NCBI RefSeq assembly: GCF_033705735.1
Contig: NZ_CP131130.1
Location: 3,297,501-3,361,500, forward strand
Length of the DNA stretch: 64,000 nt
DNA from: Shinella zoogloeoides
Lineage (GTDB): Bacteria; Pseudomonadota; Alphaproteobacteria; Rhizobiales; Rhizobiaceae
Direction of reading: 5' to 3'
Positions 37,222 through 45,714 of the stretch are shown here, piece by piece (position 1 is the first letter of the stretch; each line of letters opens with the position of its first letter). The position numbers and the translations under genes were made by a program. The notes below the pieces were generated by a model that searched no databases, was not told the origin of the DNA, and saw only the letters and a program-made list of their open reading frames with translations.

Positions 37222-37644
37222 CGAAGGCCGCGCGGCCCGCCGGGACGATCTGAGCCGGCAAGGTACGCGCTCCCTGTCCGGCACGATACGGCACGGCGTC
37301 AATCGCCGATGCCGTGTCCGGCGGCGCCGTAATCCCCCATTTTGGTGAGCGATTGCGGTTTTCGGGCAGCTTTTCGCCTTATGGTTGATAAAGCTTGAAT
37401 GGCCCCGATTCGTATCGTTGCGAAACACCTGGCCTTTCGCGCAATCGCCCGAAAATCCGGGCCTTCTCATCTTTTCTTCAGAAATGGCGATAGGCACGCG
37501 TTCCAGGCTGGAGCAGCGCTGCGAGGCGGTTCACGAAATCTTATCCATGTCCCTTCAGCCGATCTTATCCGGCCGGGCCTAAGCCATTGGGCAGGATGAA
37601 TGGCGGCCAGATGTTTGGCCGGACGAGCCCGATGGGAGAAAAGC
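37222..37644 (+). other. 423-bp non-coding region before the carrier-protein operon
   Basis: No convincing gene. ACGGCACGGCG (37289-37299) pairs with CGCCGATGCCGT (37305-37316) with one bulge, a possible polA 3' hairpin without a T-run. The middle (37330-37420) is relatively AT-rich and is the likely promoter region. ATCTTATCC occurs twice (37538-37546 and 37562-37570). GGCCAGATGTTTGGCC forms a short hairpin just before the carrier-protein gene. Confidence 0.4.
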
Positions 37645-37899
37645 ATGAAGCAGAAAATCCGTGAAATCCTCAGCAAGCACGGCGGCCTTCCGGTTCCGGT
37701 CGATCAGCTCGCGGACGATGCCGATCTCTACGCGGCGGGCCTTTCCTCCTTCGCTTCCGTCCAGGTGATGCTCGGCATCGAGGACGCCTTCGACATCGAG
37801 TTCCCCGACAGCCTGCTCAACCGCAAGTCCTTCCAGAGCATCGCGGCTATCGCCCGGGCGGTGGAAAGCCTTGTCGGCAGCGCGGAGGCGGCCGAATGA
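37645..37899 (+). CDS. Acyl/aminoacyl carrier protein
   Basis: An 84-residue carrier protein. The attachment site is AAGLSSFASVQ, where Ser35 is the probable phosphopantetheine serine; the usual Asp before it is replaced by Ser34. Helix II continues VMLGIEDAFDIEFPD, as in acyl carrier proteins. It is not the fatty-acid AcpP, whose motif is DSL. A stand-alone carrier next to an amino acid:[carrier protein] ligase is the known partner arrangement in Bradyrhizobium and Agrobacterium. ATG at 37645 is preceded by GGGAG. The stop overlaps the next start by 4 nt. A phosphopantetheinyl transferase is not in the window. Confidence 0.9.
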   Translation: MKQKIREILSKHGGLPVPVDQLADDADLYAAGLSSFASVQVMLGIEDAFDIEFPDSLLNRKSFQSIAAIARAVESLVGSAEAAE

Positions 37900-39068
37900 C
37901 CGTCACCGTCGGGAGAGGCTACACGGAGCGCGCCGAGCGCGTCGCCGCCGTGGCTGCCGCGCATGCCGACGACGTGGACGCCAAGGGCCGCTTCCCCCGG
38001 GAAGCGGTCGACGCGATGATCGCCGAACGGCTGCTGTCGATCCAGATCCCCGCCGCGCTCGGCGGCGAGGACGCCTCGCTTTCGGAAATCGCCGAGATCT
38101 GCTCGCTGGTCGGCCAGAGCTGCGCGGCCGCCGCCATGGTCTTCGCCATGCACCACATCAAGCTGTCGAGCCTCGTCTCGCACGGCGCGGACGATCCCTG
38201 GCACGCCGGCTTCATGCGCCGGATCGCTGCCGGCCAATTGCTGCTCGCCTCGGCGACGACCGAGGGCGGCATCGGCGGGAACCTGCGCAACAGCATCTGC
38301 GCCATCGAGGTCGAGGGCGACACCTGCCGCCTCACCAAGGATGCGACGGTGATCTCCTACGGCGCCCATGCCGACGCGATCCTCATCACCTCGCGCGCCC
38401 ATGCCGAGGCCGCCTCGACCGACCAGGTCATGACCGTCTTCACCAGGGACCAGTACACGATCGAGCGGACCCATGTCTGGGATACGCTTGGCATGCGCGG
38501 CACCTGCTCGGATGGCTGGCTCTTCAAGGGCGAGGCGCCGAAGGCGCAAATCCTGCCGAAACCCTTTGCCGAGATCGCTGCCCAGTCGATGCTCGCCACC
38601 TCGCACCTCTTGTGGAGCGCGGTCTGGTACGGCATCGCCGTCAACGCGGTCGCCCGGGCGCAGGCCTTCGTGCGCGCCGCCGCCCGCAAGAGCCCCGGCG
38701 TCACACCGCCCGGCGCGCTGCGCCTCGCGGAAGCCTCCAACCTTCTCCAGCTCGTCAAGGCGAGCACGGTCGCTGGCCTTCGTGAATACGAGGCGGCCAA
38801 GGCGGATGCGGACCGGCTCTCCTCCGTCGGCTTCGCGGTGGCGATGAACAACGTCAAGATCGCCGCCTCGGAGACGATCCTTGCGATCGTCAACCAGGCC
38901 ATGCTGATCTGCGGCATCATGGGCTACAAGAACGGCACGCCCTTCAGCCTCGGCCGGCACCTGCGCGACGCGCATTCCGCCCAGCTCATGATTTCCAACG
39001 ACCGCATCCTCGGCAACACGTCGAACCTCCTGCTCGTCCACAAGCAGGACACCAGCCTGATCGGGTGA
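37896..39068 (+). CDS. Acyl-CoA dehydrogenase family flavoprotein
   Basis: A 390-residue protein with the acyl-CoA dehydrogenase layout: N-terminal helical domain (1 to about 120), beta-domain with [19 protein letters not shown], and C-terminal helical FAD domain (from about 240). It overlaps the carrier-protein gene (ATGA) and precedes the ligase by 4 nt, so all three products are made together. Flavoenzymes of this superfamily act on carrier-bound substrates elsewhere, for example on prolyl groups in pyrrole biosynthesis. By analogy this one may oxidise the aminoacyl group on the carrier. That is inference; an ordinary acyl-CoA substrate is possible. Confidence 0.85.
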   Translation: MTVTVGRGYTERAERVAAVAAAHADDVDAKGRFPREAVDAMIAERLLSIQIPAALGGEDASLSEIAEICSLVGQSCAAAAMVFAMHHIKLSSLVSHGADDPWHAGFMRRIAAGQLLLASATTEGGIGGNLRNSICAIEVEGDTCRLTKDATVISYGAHADAILITSRAHAEAASTDQVMTVFTRDQYTIERTHVWDTLGMRGTCSDGWLFKGEAPKAQILPKPFAEIAAQSMLATSHLLWSAVWYGIAVNAVARAQAFVRAAARKSPGVTPPGALRLAEASNLLQLVKASTVAGLREYEAAKADADRLSSVGFAVAMNNVKIAASETILAIVNQAMLICGIMGYKNGTPFSLGRHLRDAHSAQLMISNDRILGNTSNLLLVHKQDTSLIG

Positions 39069-39072
39069 CACC

Positions 39073-39987
39073 ATGGATATGCAGACCTCGCTTCTCGACC
39101 GGCTCTTCGATACCGGTCTTCTCATCGATACCGGCGTCGAGGGCCTCTACGGCCGCAGCGGCGCCTTCGAGGACGTCATCGCCCGCTTCGAGCGGCTGAT
39201 CGACGCCTATGGCGGCGCCGACGGCGCCGAAGCCATGCGCTTTCCCCCCGGCATGAGCCGCGCGCATTTCGAAAGCAGCGGCTACATGAAGAGCTTCCCG
39301 CAGCTTGCCGGCACGGTGCACAGCTTCTGCGGCAGCGAGCTCGACCATATGAGCCTCCTGCAATGCATGGAGGTCGGCGACGACTGGACGAAGGACCAGA
39401 AGGCGACGGACATCGTGCTGACGCCGGCGGCCTGCTACCCGCTCTATCCGACCATCGCCAAGCGCGGCCGCCTGCCGGCGAAGGGCGGGCTCTACGACCT
39501 GCAGTCCTACTGCTTCCGGCACGAGCCCTCCAACGATCCCGCCCGCCAGCAGCTCTTCCGCATGCGCGAATATGTCTGCATGGGCACTGAGGGTCATGTG
39601 ACGGATTTCCGCCAGAGCTGGATGGACCGTGGCCTCGAGATGATGGGCCGGCTCGGCCTCGACGTGACGATGGATGTCGCCAACGACCCGTTCTTCGGCC
39701 GTGCCGGCCGCATGCTCGCCAACAACCAGCGCGACCAGAACCTGAAGTTCGAGCTGCTCATCCCGGTGACCTCGGCCGCCAAGCCGACGGCCTGCATGAG
39801 CTTTAACTACCATCAGGACGCCTTCGGCGCGAAATGGGGCCTCCATCTCGAGAACGGCGACGTTGCGCATACCGCCTGCGTCGGTTTCGGCCTGGAGCGC
39901 ATCGCGCTCGCGCTCTTTGCTCGCCACGGCCTCGACATCGCCGTCTGGCCGGCCGATGTCCGCAAGGTGCTGGGATACCAGGACTGA
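39073..39987 (+). CDS. Amino acid:[carrier protein] ligase (truncated seryl-tRNA synthetase homologue)
   Basis: A 304-residue class II synthetase catalytic core without the tRNA-binding arm. Motif 2 is [11 protein letters not shown] (Arg149, Glu151) and motif 3 is [16 protein letters not shown] (Arg276). Cys121, Glu166 and Cys269 have the spacing of the zinc-binding Cys-Glu-Cys triad of methanogen-type SerRS and of the characterised carrier-protein ligases. Those enzymes activate small amino acids, chiefly glycine or alanine, with ATP and load them on a neighbouring carrier protein, not on tRNA. The carrier protein is encoded two genes upstream. Amino acid specificity cannot be read here. Confidence 0.9.
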   Translation: MDMQTSLLDRLFDTGLLIDTGVEGLYGRSGAFEDVIARFERLIDAYGGADGAEAMRFPPGMSRAHFESSGYMKSFPQLAGTVHSFCGSELDHMSLLQCMEVGDDWTKDQKATDIVLTPAACYPLYPTIAKRGRLPAKGGLYDLQSYCFRHEPSNDPARQQLFRMREYVCMGTEGHVTDFRQSWMDRGLEMMGRLGLDVTMDVANDPFFGRAGRMLANNQRDQNLKFELLIPVTSAAKPTACMSFNYHQDAFGAKWGLHLENGDVAHTACVGFGLERIALALFARHGLDIAVWPADVRKVLGYQD

Positions 39988-39988
39988 C

Positions 39989-40957
39989 ATGGCCGCCGTC
40001 TTCGCCGGGCTCGACCCCGAAACCTACCGGCCGCACGCGCTGCACGACGCGGAACGCATGTGGCCGGAGACGAATTGCTATGTCGATCTGTGGATCGAGG
40101 TGCTGAACGCGCTCGGCGCCCCGCCCGAGGCGATGCTCGGCTTCACGCTGGCGCAGGATTTCGAGGGCGACCAGTTCACCTTCTTCAAGGTGCCGCTGGA
40201 AGACCTCGAAGCCCTCTACGGCATCCGCAGCACCGAGCTTGCCATCTTCGACCGGGTGGAGGACCACGTCGCGACGCAGATCGCCCGCGGCCGGCTCTGC
40301 CTCGTCGAGATGGACAGTTTCTACATGCCGGACACCCGCGGCGTCGCCTACCGGCAGGAGCACGGCAAGACGACCGTCGCGATCAACCGGCTCGACCTTG
40401 CGGCGAAGCGGCTCGACTATTTCCACAATGCCGGCTTCTTCCGGCTTGAAGGCGAGGATTTCGACGGCCTGTTCCACCGGAATGACGATCAAGCGGACCT
40501 GCCTTTCCTGCCCTATACGGAATTCGCTAAGTTCCCGGAAAGGCTGCCCGACGAGGTCCATCTTCGCCGCGAGGCGCAGCGCCTGCTCGCCGTCCACTTC
40601 GCCCGGCGCCCGTCGGAAAACCCGCTCGCGGCCTTCGCCAAGGTGTTCCCGGCGCAGGTCGAGGCCGTGGCGGATCGCCCCTTCGGCTTCTTCCACAAAT
40701 ATGCCTTCAACACGCTGCGCCAGGTCGGCGCCAATTTCGAGCTTGCCGGCAGCCATCTCGACTGGCTTGCGCCCGACGGCCACCTGAAGGACGCCGCCGA
40801 CGCCGCGCGCAAGGTCTCGGAGACGGCGAAGACGGTGCAGTTCCAGCTTGCCCGCGCCGTGACGCGCCGCCGGTTTGAACCGCTCGCGACCGCGCTCGAC
40901 CCGGCCGTCGAAGCCTGGGATGGCCTGATGGCGGCGCTCGCCGCGCGGATCGGCTGA
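39989..40957 (+). CDS. DUF1839 family protein
   Basis: A 322-residue protein of the DUF1839 family, with the characteristic HDAERMWPETNCYVDLWIEV opening, FTLAQDFEGDQFTFFKVP, and VEMDSFYMPDTRGVAYRQEH. The pattern of conserved Cys, Asp, Glu and His suggests an enzyme, but no known catalytic motif is obvious. No signal peptide or membrane helix. The start is 2 nt after the ligase stop, and the stop overlaps the next gene. Members commonly accompany the ligase, so a role in using or releasing the carrier-bound amino acid is a reasonable guess. Confidence 0.8.
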   Translation: MAAVFAGLDPETYRPHALHDAERMWPETNCYVDLWIEVLNALGAPPEAMLGFTLAQDFEGDQFTFFKVPLEDLEALYGIRSTELAIFDRVEDHVATQIARGRLCLVEMDSFYMPDTRGVAYRQEHGKTTVAINRLDLAAKRLDYFHNAGFFRLEGEDFDGLFHRNDDQADLPFLPYTEFAKFPERLPDEVHLRREAQRLLAVHFARRPSENPLAAFAKVFPAQVEAVADRPFGFFHKYAFNTLRQVGANFELAGSHLDWLAPDGHLKDAADAARKVSETAKTVQFQLARAVTRRRFEPLATALDPAVEAWDGLMAALAARIG

Positions 40958-43416
40958 TGGAGGACGGTGTGCCCGCGACCGGCAGGATGCTCTCTGACGG
41001 CTGGCGCATGATCCTGACGCCGGCCGGCGCGATCGCCGATCCGGCAGGGCTCGACGGTCTCTCCGGCTTCATCGACGCCCCCGTGCCCGGCACCGTCGCC
41101 GGGGCGCTGGAGCGCGCCGGCCGTTTCGACCGGACCGCGCCCGAGCCGCTCGACCATCTCGACGCCTGGTACGTCCTCGACCTTGCCGGCGAAGCGTCGG
41201 GCGAGGCTATGCTGCATTTCGACGGGCTCGCGACCGTGACGGAGGTCTGGTGGAACGGCGCGCCGGCGCTCTCCTGCGACAGCATGTTCGTGCGCCACGA
41301 TCTGCCCGTCACGCTGACGGGCCGCGACCGTCTCGTCCTCTGCTTCCGCGCCCTGAAGCCGCATCTCGAAAAGCGCGGCCCCCGCGCCCGCTGGCGCCCG
41401 CAGATGATCACGCCGCAGGGCCTTCGGCTCGTCCGCACCACCCTTCTCGGCCGCATGCCCGGCTGGTGCCCGGAGGTCCATGCCGCCGGCCCCTGGCGGC
41501 CGGTCCGCCTCTTACGGCCCGCGCCCGCGCTGCCGGCCGATGTGCGCATCGCCGCCCGTCTGGAGGAGGACGGTACCGGCCGGCTCGATATCCGCTTCCG
41601 CCTCGATGGCGCCGTGTCGCCGCGCGTCGAATGCGCCGGCATGGCCGTTGTCGCCGCGCGGGACGGGGAGGGCCGGTTTGCGGCAAGCCTTTCCATCCCC
41701 GGGGTCGCGGCATGGTGGCCGCGCACGCATGGCGCGCCCGTGCTGCACGATGTCCATCTCATTGTGGACGGCGCACGCCACAGGCTCGGCCGCACCGGCT
41801 TCCGCCGCATCGATATCGACCGCGGCGCGGACGGCCGGGATTTCGCACTCCATGTCAACGGCACGAGGATCTTCTGCCGCGGCGCGGTCTGGACCAATGC
41901 CGACATCGTCGACCTGCCGGGCAGCCGCGAGCGCTATGCGCCGCTCCTGAAACTGGCGGCGGATGCGAACATGAACATGCTGCGCATCGGCGGCACCATG
42001 ACCTATGAGACGCCGGATTTCTTTGCGCTTTGCGACGAGCTGGGGCTGATGGTCTGGCAGGACTTCCAGTTCGCCAATTTCGATTATCCGGCTAACGATC
42101 TCGCATTCATCGGGAATGTCCGCAAAGAAATCGCGCAGTTCCTCAAGGCCAATGCCGCCTCGCCGTCGCTTGCTGTCCTGTGCGGCGGCAGCGAGATCGA
42201 CCAGCAGGCGGCGATGCTCGGCCTGCCGGAAAGCGCCCGGGCCGGGCCGCTCACCCGCGAGATCCTGCCCGAACTCGTCGCCGCGCACCGGCCGGACGTG
42301 CCCTATGTCGAGAATTCGCCGGGCGGCGGCGCCATGCCCTTTGCGCCCAATGCTGGCGTGACGCACTATTACGGCGTCGGCGCCTATTGCCGGCCGCTGG
42401 AGGATGCGCGCCGCGCCGAGGTGCGCTTCGCCGCCGAAAGCCTCGCCTTCGCCAATGTGCCGGAACGCGAGACGCTCGACGCGCACCTGCCGGTGCCGGC
42501 CGTGCACGATCCGCGCTGGAAGGCTCGCGTGCCGCGCGACCGCGGCGCCTCCTGGGATTTCGAGGACGTGCGCGACCATTATCTCGGCCTGCTCTATGGC
42601 GAGGACCCGGCGCGCCTGCGCCGTGAGGATCCCGGCCGCTATCTCGACCTTTCCCGCGCTGTCACCGGCGAGGTGATGGAGGCGACCTTCGCCGAATGGC
42701 GCCGGCCGCAATCCACCTGCAACGGCGCGCTGGTCTGGACCTTCCAGGACCTGCTGCCCGGCGCGGGCTGGGGCATCGTCGATGCGACGGGCCTGCCGAA
42801 ATCCGCATGGCATGCCCTGCGCCGCGCCTTCCGCCCGGTGCAGCTCGTACTTTCCGACGAGGGCACGAACGGGCTCGATGTGCATGTCATCAACGACGGT
42901 GCGGAAGAACAGACCTTGACGCTGGAGCTTTCCTGCCTGCGCCACGGCCGCCAGCCGGTCGTCGGCGGGCGGCGGGAGGTCCGGCTCGCCCCGTATTCGG
43001 CTAAGACGCTGCCGGCGACCGACCTCTTCGGTGCGTTCTTCGACACGACCTATGCCTTCCGCTTCGGCCCGCCATCGCACGATGTCACGGTCGGCCGGCT
43101 GGTCGACGGCAACGGAACGGTGATCGCGGAGGCGTTCCACTTCCCGCGCGGCCGGGCGAAGGCGCTCTGTTCGGCAATGCTGTCGGCCGAGCTTCGGCAG
43201 GACGATGGAGAATGGCTGCTGGAGCTTTCCACGGACCGCTTCGTCCAGTCCGTTGCCGTCGAGGCCGAAGGCTTCCTGCCCTCGGACAACTGGTTCCACC
43301 TCGCGCCGGGCGGCGTGAAGGTGCTGCGCCTTGCGCCCCGCGCCGGCATGGACCCGGCGACGCGCCCGACCGGCGAAATCCGCGGCATCGGCGCCGATTC
43401 CGTCGTCTCCTTCTAG
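40957..43416 (+). CDS. Glycoside hydrolase family 2 protein, beta-mannosidase-like
   Basis: An 819-residue GH2-type protein. It has an N-terminal sugar-binding jelly roll (about 1-170), an immunoglobulin-like domain and a TIM barrel (about 280-600, with DLGSRERYAPLL-like entry, LMVWQDFQFANFDYP and a late NGALVWTFQDLLPG). The acid/base glutamate region reads LCGGSEID (Glu413), whereas the usual motif is NNE. The likely nucleophile region reads RFAAES (Glu494) in place of the canonical SEFG or SEYG. No signal peptide, so it is cytosolic. The start overlaps the DUF1839 stop (TGATG). Whether it is an active mannosidase is open. Confidence 0.85.
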   Translation: MEDGVPATGRMLSDGWRMILTPAGAIADPAGLDGLSGFIDAPVPGTVAGALERAGRFDRTAPEPLDHLDAWYVLDLAGEASGEAMLHFDGLATVTEVWWNGAPALSCDSMFVRHDLPVTLTGRDRLVLCFRALKPHLEKRGPRARWRPQMITPQGLRLVRTTLLGRMPGWCPEVHAAGPWRPVRLLRPAPALPADVRIAARLEEDGTGRLDIRFRLDGAVSPRVECAGMAVVAARDGEGRFAASLSIPGVAAWWPRTHGAPVLHDVHLIVDGARHRLGRTGFRRIDIDRGADGRDFALHVNGTRIFCRGAVWTNADIVDLPGSRERYAPLLKLAADANMNMLRIGGTMTYETPDFFALCDELGLMVWQDFQFANFDYPANDLAFIGNVRKEIAQFLKANAASPSLAVLCGGSEIDQQAAMLGLPESARAGPLTREILPELVAAHRPDVPYVENSPGGGAMPFAPNAGVTHYYGVGAYCRPLEDARRAEVRFAAESLAFANVPERETLDAHLPVPAVHDPRWKARVPRDRGASWDFEDVRDHYLGLLYGEDPARLRREDPGRYLDLSRAVTGEVMEATFAEWRRPQSTCNGALVWTFQDLLPGAGWGIVDATGLPKSAWHALRRAFRPVQLVLSDEGTNGLDVHVINDGAEEQTLTLELSCLRHGRQPVVGGRREVRLAPYSAKTLPATDLFGAFFDTTYAFRFGPPSHDVTVGRLVDGNGTVIAEAFHFPRGRAKALCSAMLSAELRQDDGEWLLELSTDRFVQSVAVEAEGFLPSDNWFHLAPGGVKVLRLAPRAGMDPATRPTGEIRGIGADSVVSF

Positions 43417-43432
43417 GAGATCGCGGGTGGAC

Positions 43433-43460
43433 TACAGGAAATCACCGATGATTTCCTGTA
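43433..43460. terminator. Perfect 12-bp hairpin after the carrier-protein operon
   Basis: TACAGGAAATCA pairs with TGATTTCCTGTA around a CCGA loop, 17 nt after the GH2 stop. No T-run follows. It lies between two convergent genes and may serve both, or may be an operator-like palindrome. Confidence 0.5.
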
Positions 43461-43469
43461 AGGGTCATC

Positions 43470-43658
43470 TCAGAAGAAGACGTGCAGCGGCCACTGGACC
43501 GGGCGGCGGGAGGAGGAAAGCCGGCTGCCTTCCAGCGGAAGCCTGTCTTCCGTCGCCGCGCCGCGCGCATCGTCGCGATCCGCCTCTTCGGTCTTCGGCT
43601 GGAAGCCGACCGGATAGAGGTTGAAGTAGCCGAGCGTCACGCCACCGGGATACATCAT
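43470..43658 (-). CDS. Small hypothetical protein
   Basis: A 62-codon frame with no recognised domain. It opens MMYPGGVTLGYFNLYPVGFQ, has a charged middle and ends RPVQWPLHVFF. The aromatic, non-random ends, the hairpin just past its stop and the AT-rich region upstream of its start make it more plausible than the overlapping frames on either strand. No ribosome site stands out. It could still be spurious. Confidence 0.4.
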   Translation of the reverse strand: MMYPGGVTLGYFNLYPVGFQPKTEEADRDDARGAATEDRLPLEGSRLSSSRRPVQWPLHVFF

Positions 43659-43818
43659 GCCATCGCCTCCGCGTTGTTACGATCCGGTCAACATCATGGC
43701 GAAAACGTGGCATGTGTCAATAGTCTATAGAATTAGTGATCTATTCCATGCTTGAAACGCCGGGCAGGGAGGGGCTACGAGACGGGCTCGACCGAACCGA
43801 AACCGCCGAAGGCTGGCC

Positions 43819-44400
43819 GTGTACACGCTGGACCGCACCGAACATTTCGAGCAGGAGATCCGCAAGAGCCGGTTCCTGGCGATCGCTTGCCCGGTGGAAA
43901 GCGAGGCGGAGGCGAAGGCGCGGCTCGCCGAGGTCTCCGATCCCGCGGCCAACCACAATTGCTGGGCCTTCCGCATCGGCCAGGTCTATCGCTTCAGCGA
44001 CGACGGCGAGCCGAGCGGCACGGCGGGAAAGCCGATCCTTCAGGCCATCGACGGCCAGGCGCTCGACCGCACGCTCGTCGTCGTCACGCGCTGGTTCGGC
44101 GGCATCCTGCTCGGCAGCGGCGGGCTCATCCGCGCCTATGGCGGCACGGCGGCGATGTGCCTGCGCGCGGCGGAGAAGACCGAATATGTCGAGCGTGTCG
44201 CGCTCACCGTCTCGCTCGGCTTTTCCGATCTCGCGCTGGTCAAGGCGCGGCTCGGCGCCTTCGCCGGGCTGGTGATGGACGAGGAGGCCTATCACGATAC
44301 CGGCGCGCGCCTTGCCTTCCGCGTCCCCGCCGAAAAGGCCGAGGAGATCGGCCGGCTGATCGTCGACCTGACGAGCGGGCGGGCCGAAATCGGCGCCTGA
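43819..44400 (+). CDS. YigZ / IMPACT family protein
   Basis: A 193-residue protein of the YigZ / Impact N-terminal family, with the hallmark DDGEPSGTAGKPIL and VVVTRWFGGILLGSGGLIRAYGG. The C-terminal DUF1949-like half is present. It starts with GTG at 43819. The eukaryotic homologue regulates GCN2; the bacterial role is unclear, with nucleic-acid binding and peptide or translation roles proposed. It stands alone between the carrier-protein operon and a peroxiredoxin gene. Confidence 0.9.
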   Translation: MYTLDRTEHFEQEIRKSRFLAIACPVESEAEAKARLAEVSDPAANHNCWAFRIGQVYRFSDDGEPSGTAGKPILQAIDGQALDRTLVVVTRWFGGILLGSGGLIRAYGGTAAMCLRAAEKTEYVERVALTVSLGFSDLALVKARLGAFAGLVMDEEAYHDTGARLAFRVPAEKAEEIGRLIVDLTSGRAEIGA

Positions 44401-44664
44401 GGCCGGAATTTTCCCTCGGGGCGAAATAAAATCGTCTTTCCTCCGCGCGGCCTGCCGGGAGAACGGTTTGGCGCATTCGCAGGGACTTGCCGAACGCTGT
44501 CTTGCAAGCCGGCGGATCGGCGCAAACTTGCCCTTCCGCCCGGTTTTCCCGAGGCGCGCGCGGCTATAGGCAAGGCCGGCATTTCGGTCTATCTACCCGG
44601 CCTGACTTATCTTCGCGGGCGCATGCCCGCGCTCCCGCATGATCGAATAGAGAGGACGAGACCC

Positions 44665-45324
44665 ATGAGCCTGCGCATCAACGACATCGCTCCGGACTTC
44701 ACGGCTGAAACCACCGTTGGCCCGATCAGCTTCCACGAATGGATCGGCGACGGCTGGGCCGTGCTCTTCTCACACCCGAAGAACTTCACCCCGGTCTGCA
44801 CGACCGAGCTCGGCGCCATGGCCGGCATCGAGGGCGAGTTCCGCAAGCGCGGCGTCAAGATCATCGGCATCTCCGTCGATCCGGTCGACAGCCACACCAA
44901 GTGGAAGGCTGATATCCGCACGGCGACCGGCTTCGACGTCGAATATCCGCTGATCGGCGACAAGGACCTTCAGGTCGCCAAGCTCTATGACATGCTGCCC
45001 GCGGCCGCCGGGGACAGCTCGGAAGGCCGCACGCCCGCCGACAACGCCACGGTGCGCTCGGTCTTCGTCATCGGCCCGGACAAGAAGATCAAGCTGATCC
45101 TCACCTATCCGATGACGACGGGCCGCAACTTCGCGGAAATCCTGCGCGCCATCGATTCGATCCAGCTCACCAGCAAGCATCAGGTGGCGACGCCCGCCAA
45201 CTGGCAGCAGGGCGACGACGTGATCATCACCGCCGCCGTTTCCAACGAAGATGCCATCACGCGCTTCGGCGCCTTCGACACGGTCCTGCCCTATCTGCGC
45301 AAGACCCGCCAGCCGGCCGCCTGA
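44665..45324 (+). CDS. 1-Cys peroxiredoxin (Prx6 type)
   Basis: A 219-residue peroxiredoxin that reduces hydroperoxides. The peroxidatic cysteine is Cys45 in NFTPVCTTELG. There is no resolving cysteine in the C-terminal arm, which has the long Prx6 shape ending VLPYLRKTRQPAA. ATG at 44665 follows AGAGGACGAG; the frame extends 14 codons upstream without family similarity. The 264-bp upstream gap holds no gene I can support. A strong terminator follows. Confidence 0.95.
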   Translation: MSLRINDIAPDFTAETTVGPISFHEWIGDGWAVLFSHPKNFTPVCTTELGAMAGIEGEFRKRGVKIIGISVDPVDSHTKWKADIRTATGFDVEYPLIGDKDLQVAKLYDMLPAAAGDSSEGRTPADNATVRSVFVIGPDKKIKLILTYPMTTGRNFAEILRAIDSIQLTSKHQVATPANWQQGDDVIITAAVSNEDAITRFGAFDTVLPYLRKTRQPAA

Positions 45325-45351
45325 GCGCCGCGGCATCTTCGGAAAGCAAGG

Positions 45352-45379
45352 AAGCCGGGGTCGAAAGACCCCGGCTTTT
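45352..45379. terminator. Terminator after the peroxiredoxin gene
   Basis: AAGCCGGGGTC / GACCCCGGCTT, an 11-bp perfect stem with a GAAA tetraloop and a run of Ts. It abuts the stop of a convergent small gene, so it may serve both strands. Confidence 0.9.
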
Positions 45380-45616
45380 TCATGCCCCGCGCAGGATGAA
45401 GCCGGCGAACCGCTTCTGCACGAAGGGCGAGACGACGAAGACGATGGCGAACACCATGATCGGCGCGATGACCGCCGTGCGCTGCCAGGTCGTCCAGCCC
45501 CCGGTGAGCGGCAGGACGAGGTAGAGAAGCGCCGTGATCAGCGGATAGACGGGCAGCAGCATGGCGAGCGCGAAGTGGAATTTCGAGAGCTTGCGGGGGG
45601 ATGCGGTGTGGGTCAT
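45380..45616 (-). CDS. Small two-helix membrane protein, TetR-linked
   Basis: A 78-residue protein with two hydrophobic helices (about residues 14-36 and 43-63), separated by a short loop with GGWTTWQRT, and a basic end. It resembles the short DUF2798-like membrane proteins but I am not certain of the family. ATG at 45616 is chosen because the upstream extension would run into the operator region. It is divergent from a TetR gene and lies directly behind the paired operator, so it is the likely target of that repressor. Confidence 0.75.
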   Translation of the reverse strand: MTHTASPRKLSKFHFALAMLLPVYPLITALLYLVLPLTGGWTTWQRTAVIAPIMVFAIVFVVSPFVQKRFAGFILRGA

Positions 45617-45632
45617 GAGAGCAACCTTTATG

Positions 45633-45674
45633 GAACGGAACGTTTCGTTTATATAGAAACGAAACGTTCCGTTC
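45633..45674. promoter_or_regulatory. Perfect 18-bp inverted repeat, double TetR operator
   Basis: GAACGGAACGTTTCGTTT (45633-45650) and AAACGAAACGTTCCGTTC (45657-45674) are exact reverse complements with a 6-nt AT-rich centre, ATATAG. Each arm is also nearly palindromic around AACGTT, so the site may hold two repressor dimers. It covers the gap between the TetR gene and the small membrane protein gene, where both promoters must be. Confidence 0.8.
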
Positions 45675-45714
45675 AAGTGCCAGCCGTGCTACAAGCGGAA
45701 AAAAGGAAAAGGCC

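Noticed and set aside
39073..39987. A genuine seryl-tRNA synthetase or pseudogene of one
   Set aside because: The N-terminal tRNA-binding arm is wholly absent, but motifs 2 and 3 and the zinc triad are intact and a carrier-protein gene is adjacent. This fits the carrier-protein ligase family, not decay.
43465..43730. Alternative small frames overlapping the 62-codon minus-strand frame (82 codons on each strand)
   Set aside because: They have Arg-rich or unstructured translations and would cross the hairpin or the AT-rich promoter region. Only the 62-codon frame has sensible ends.
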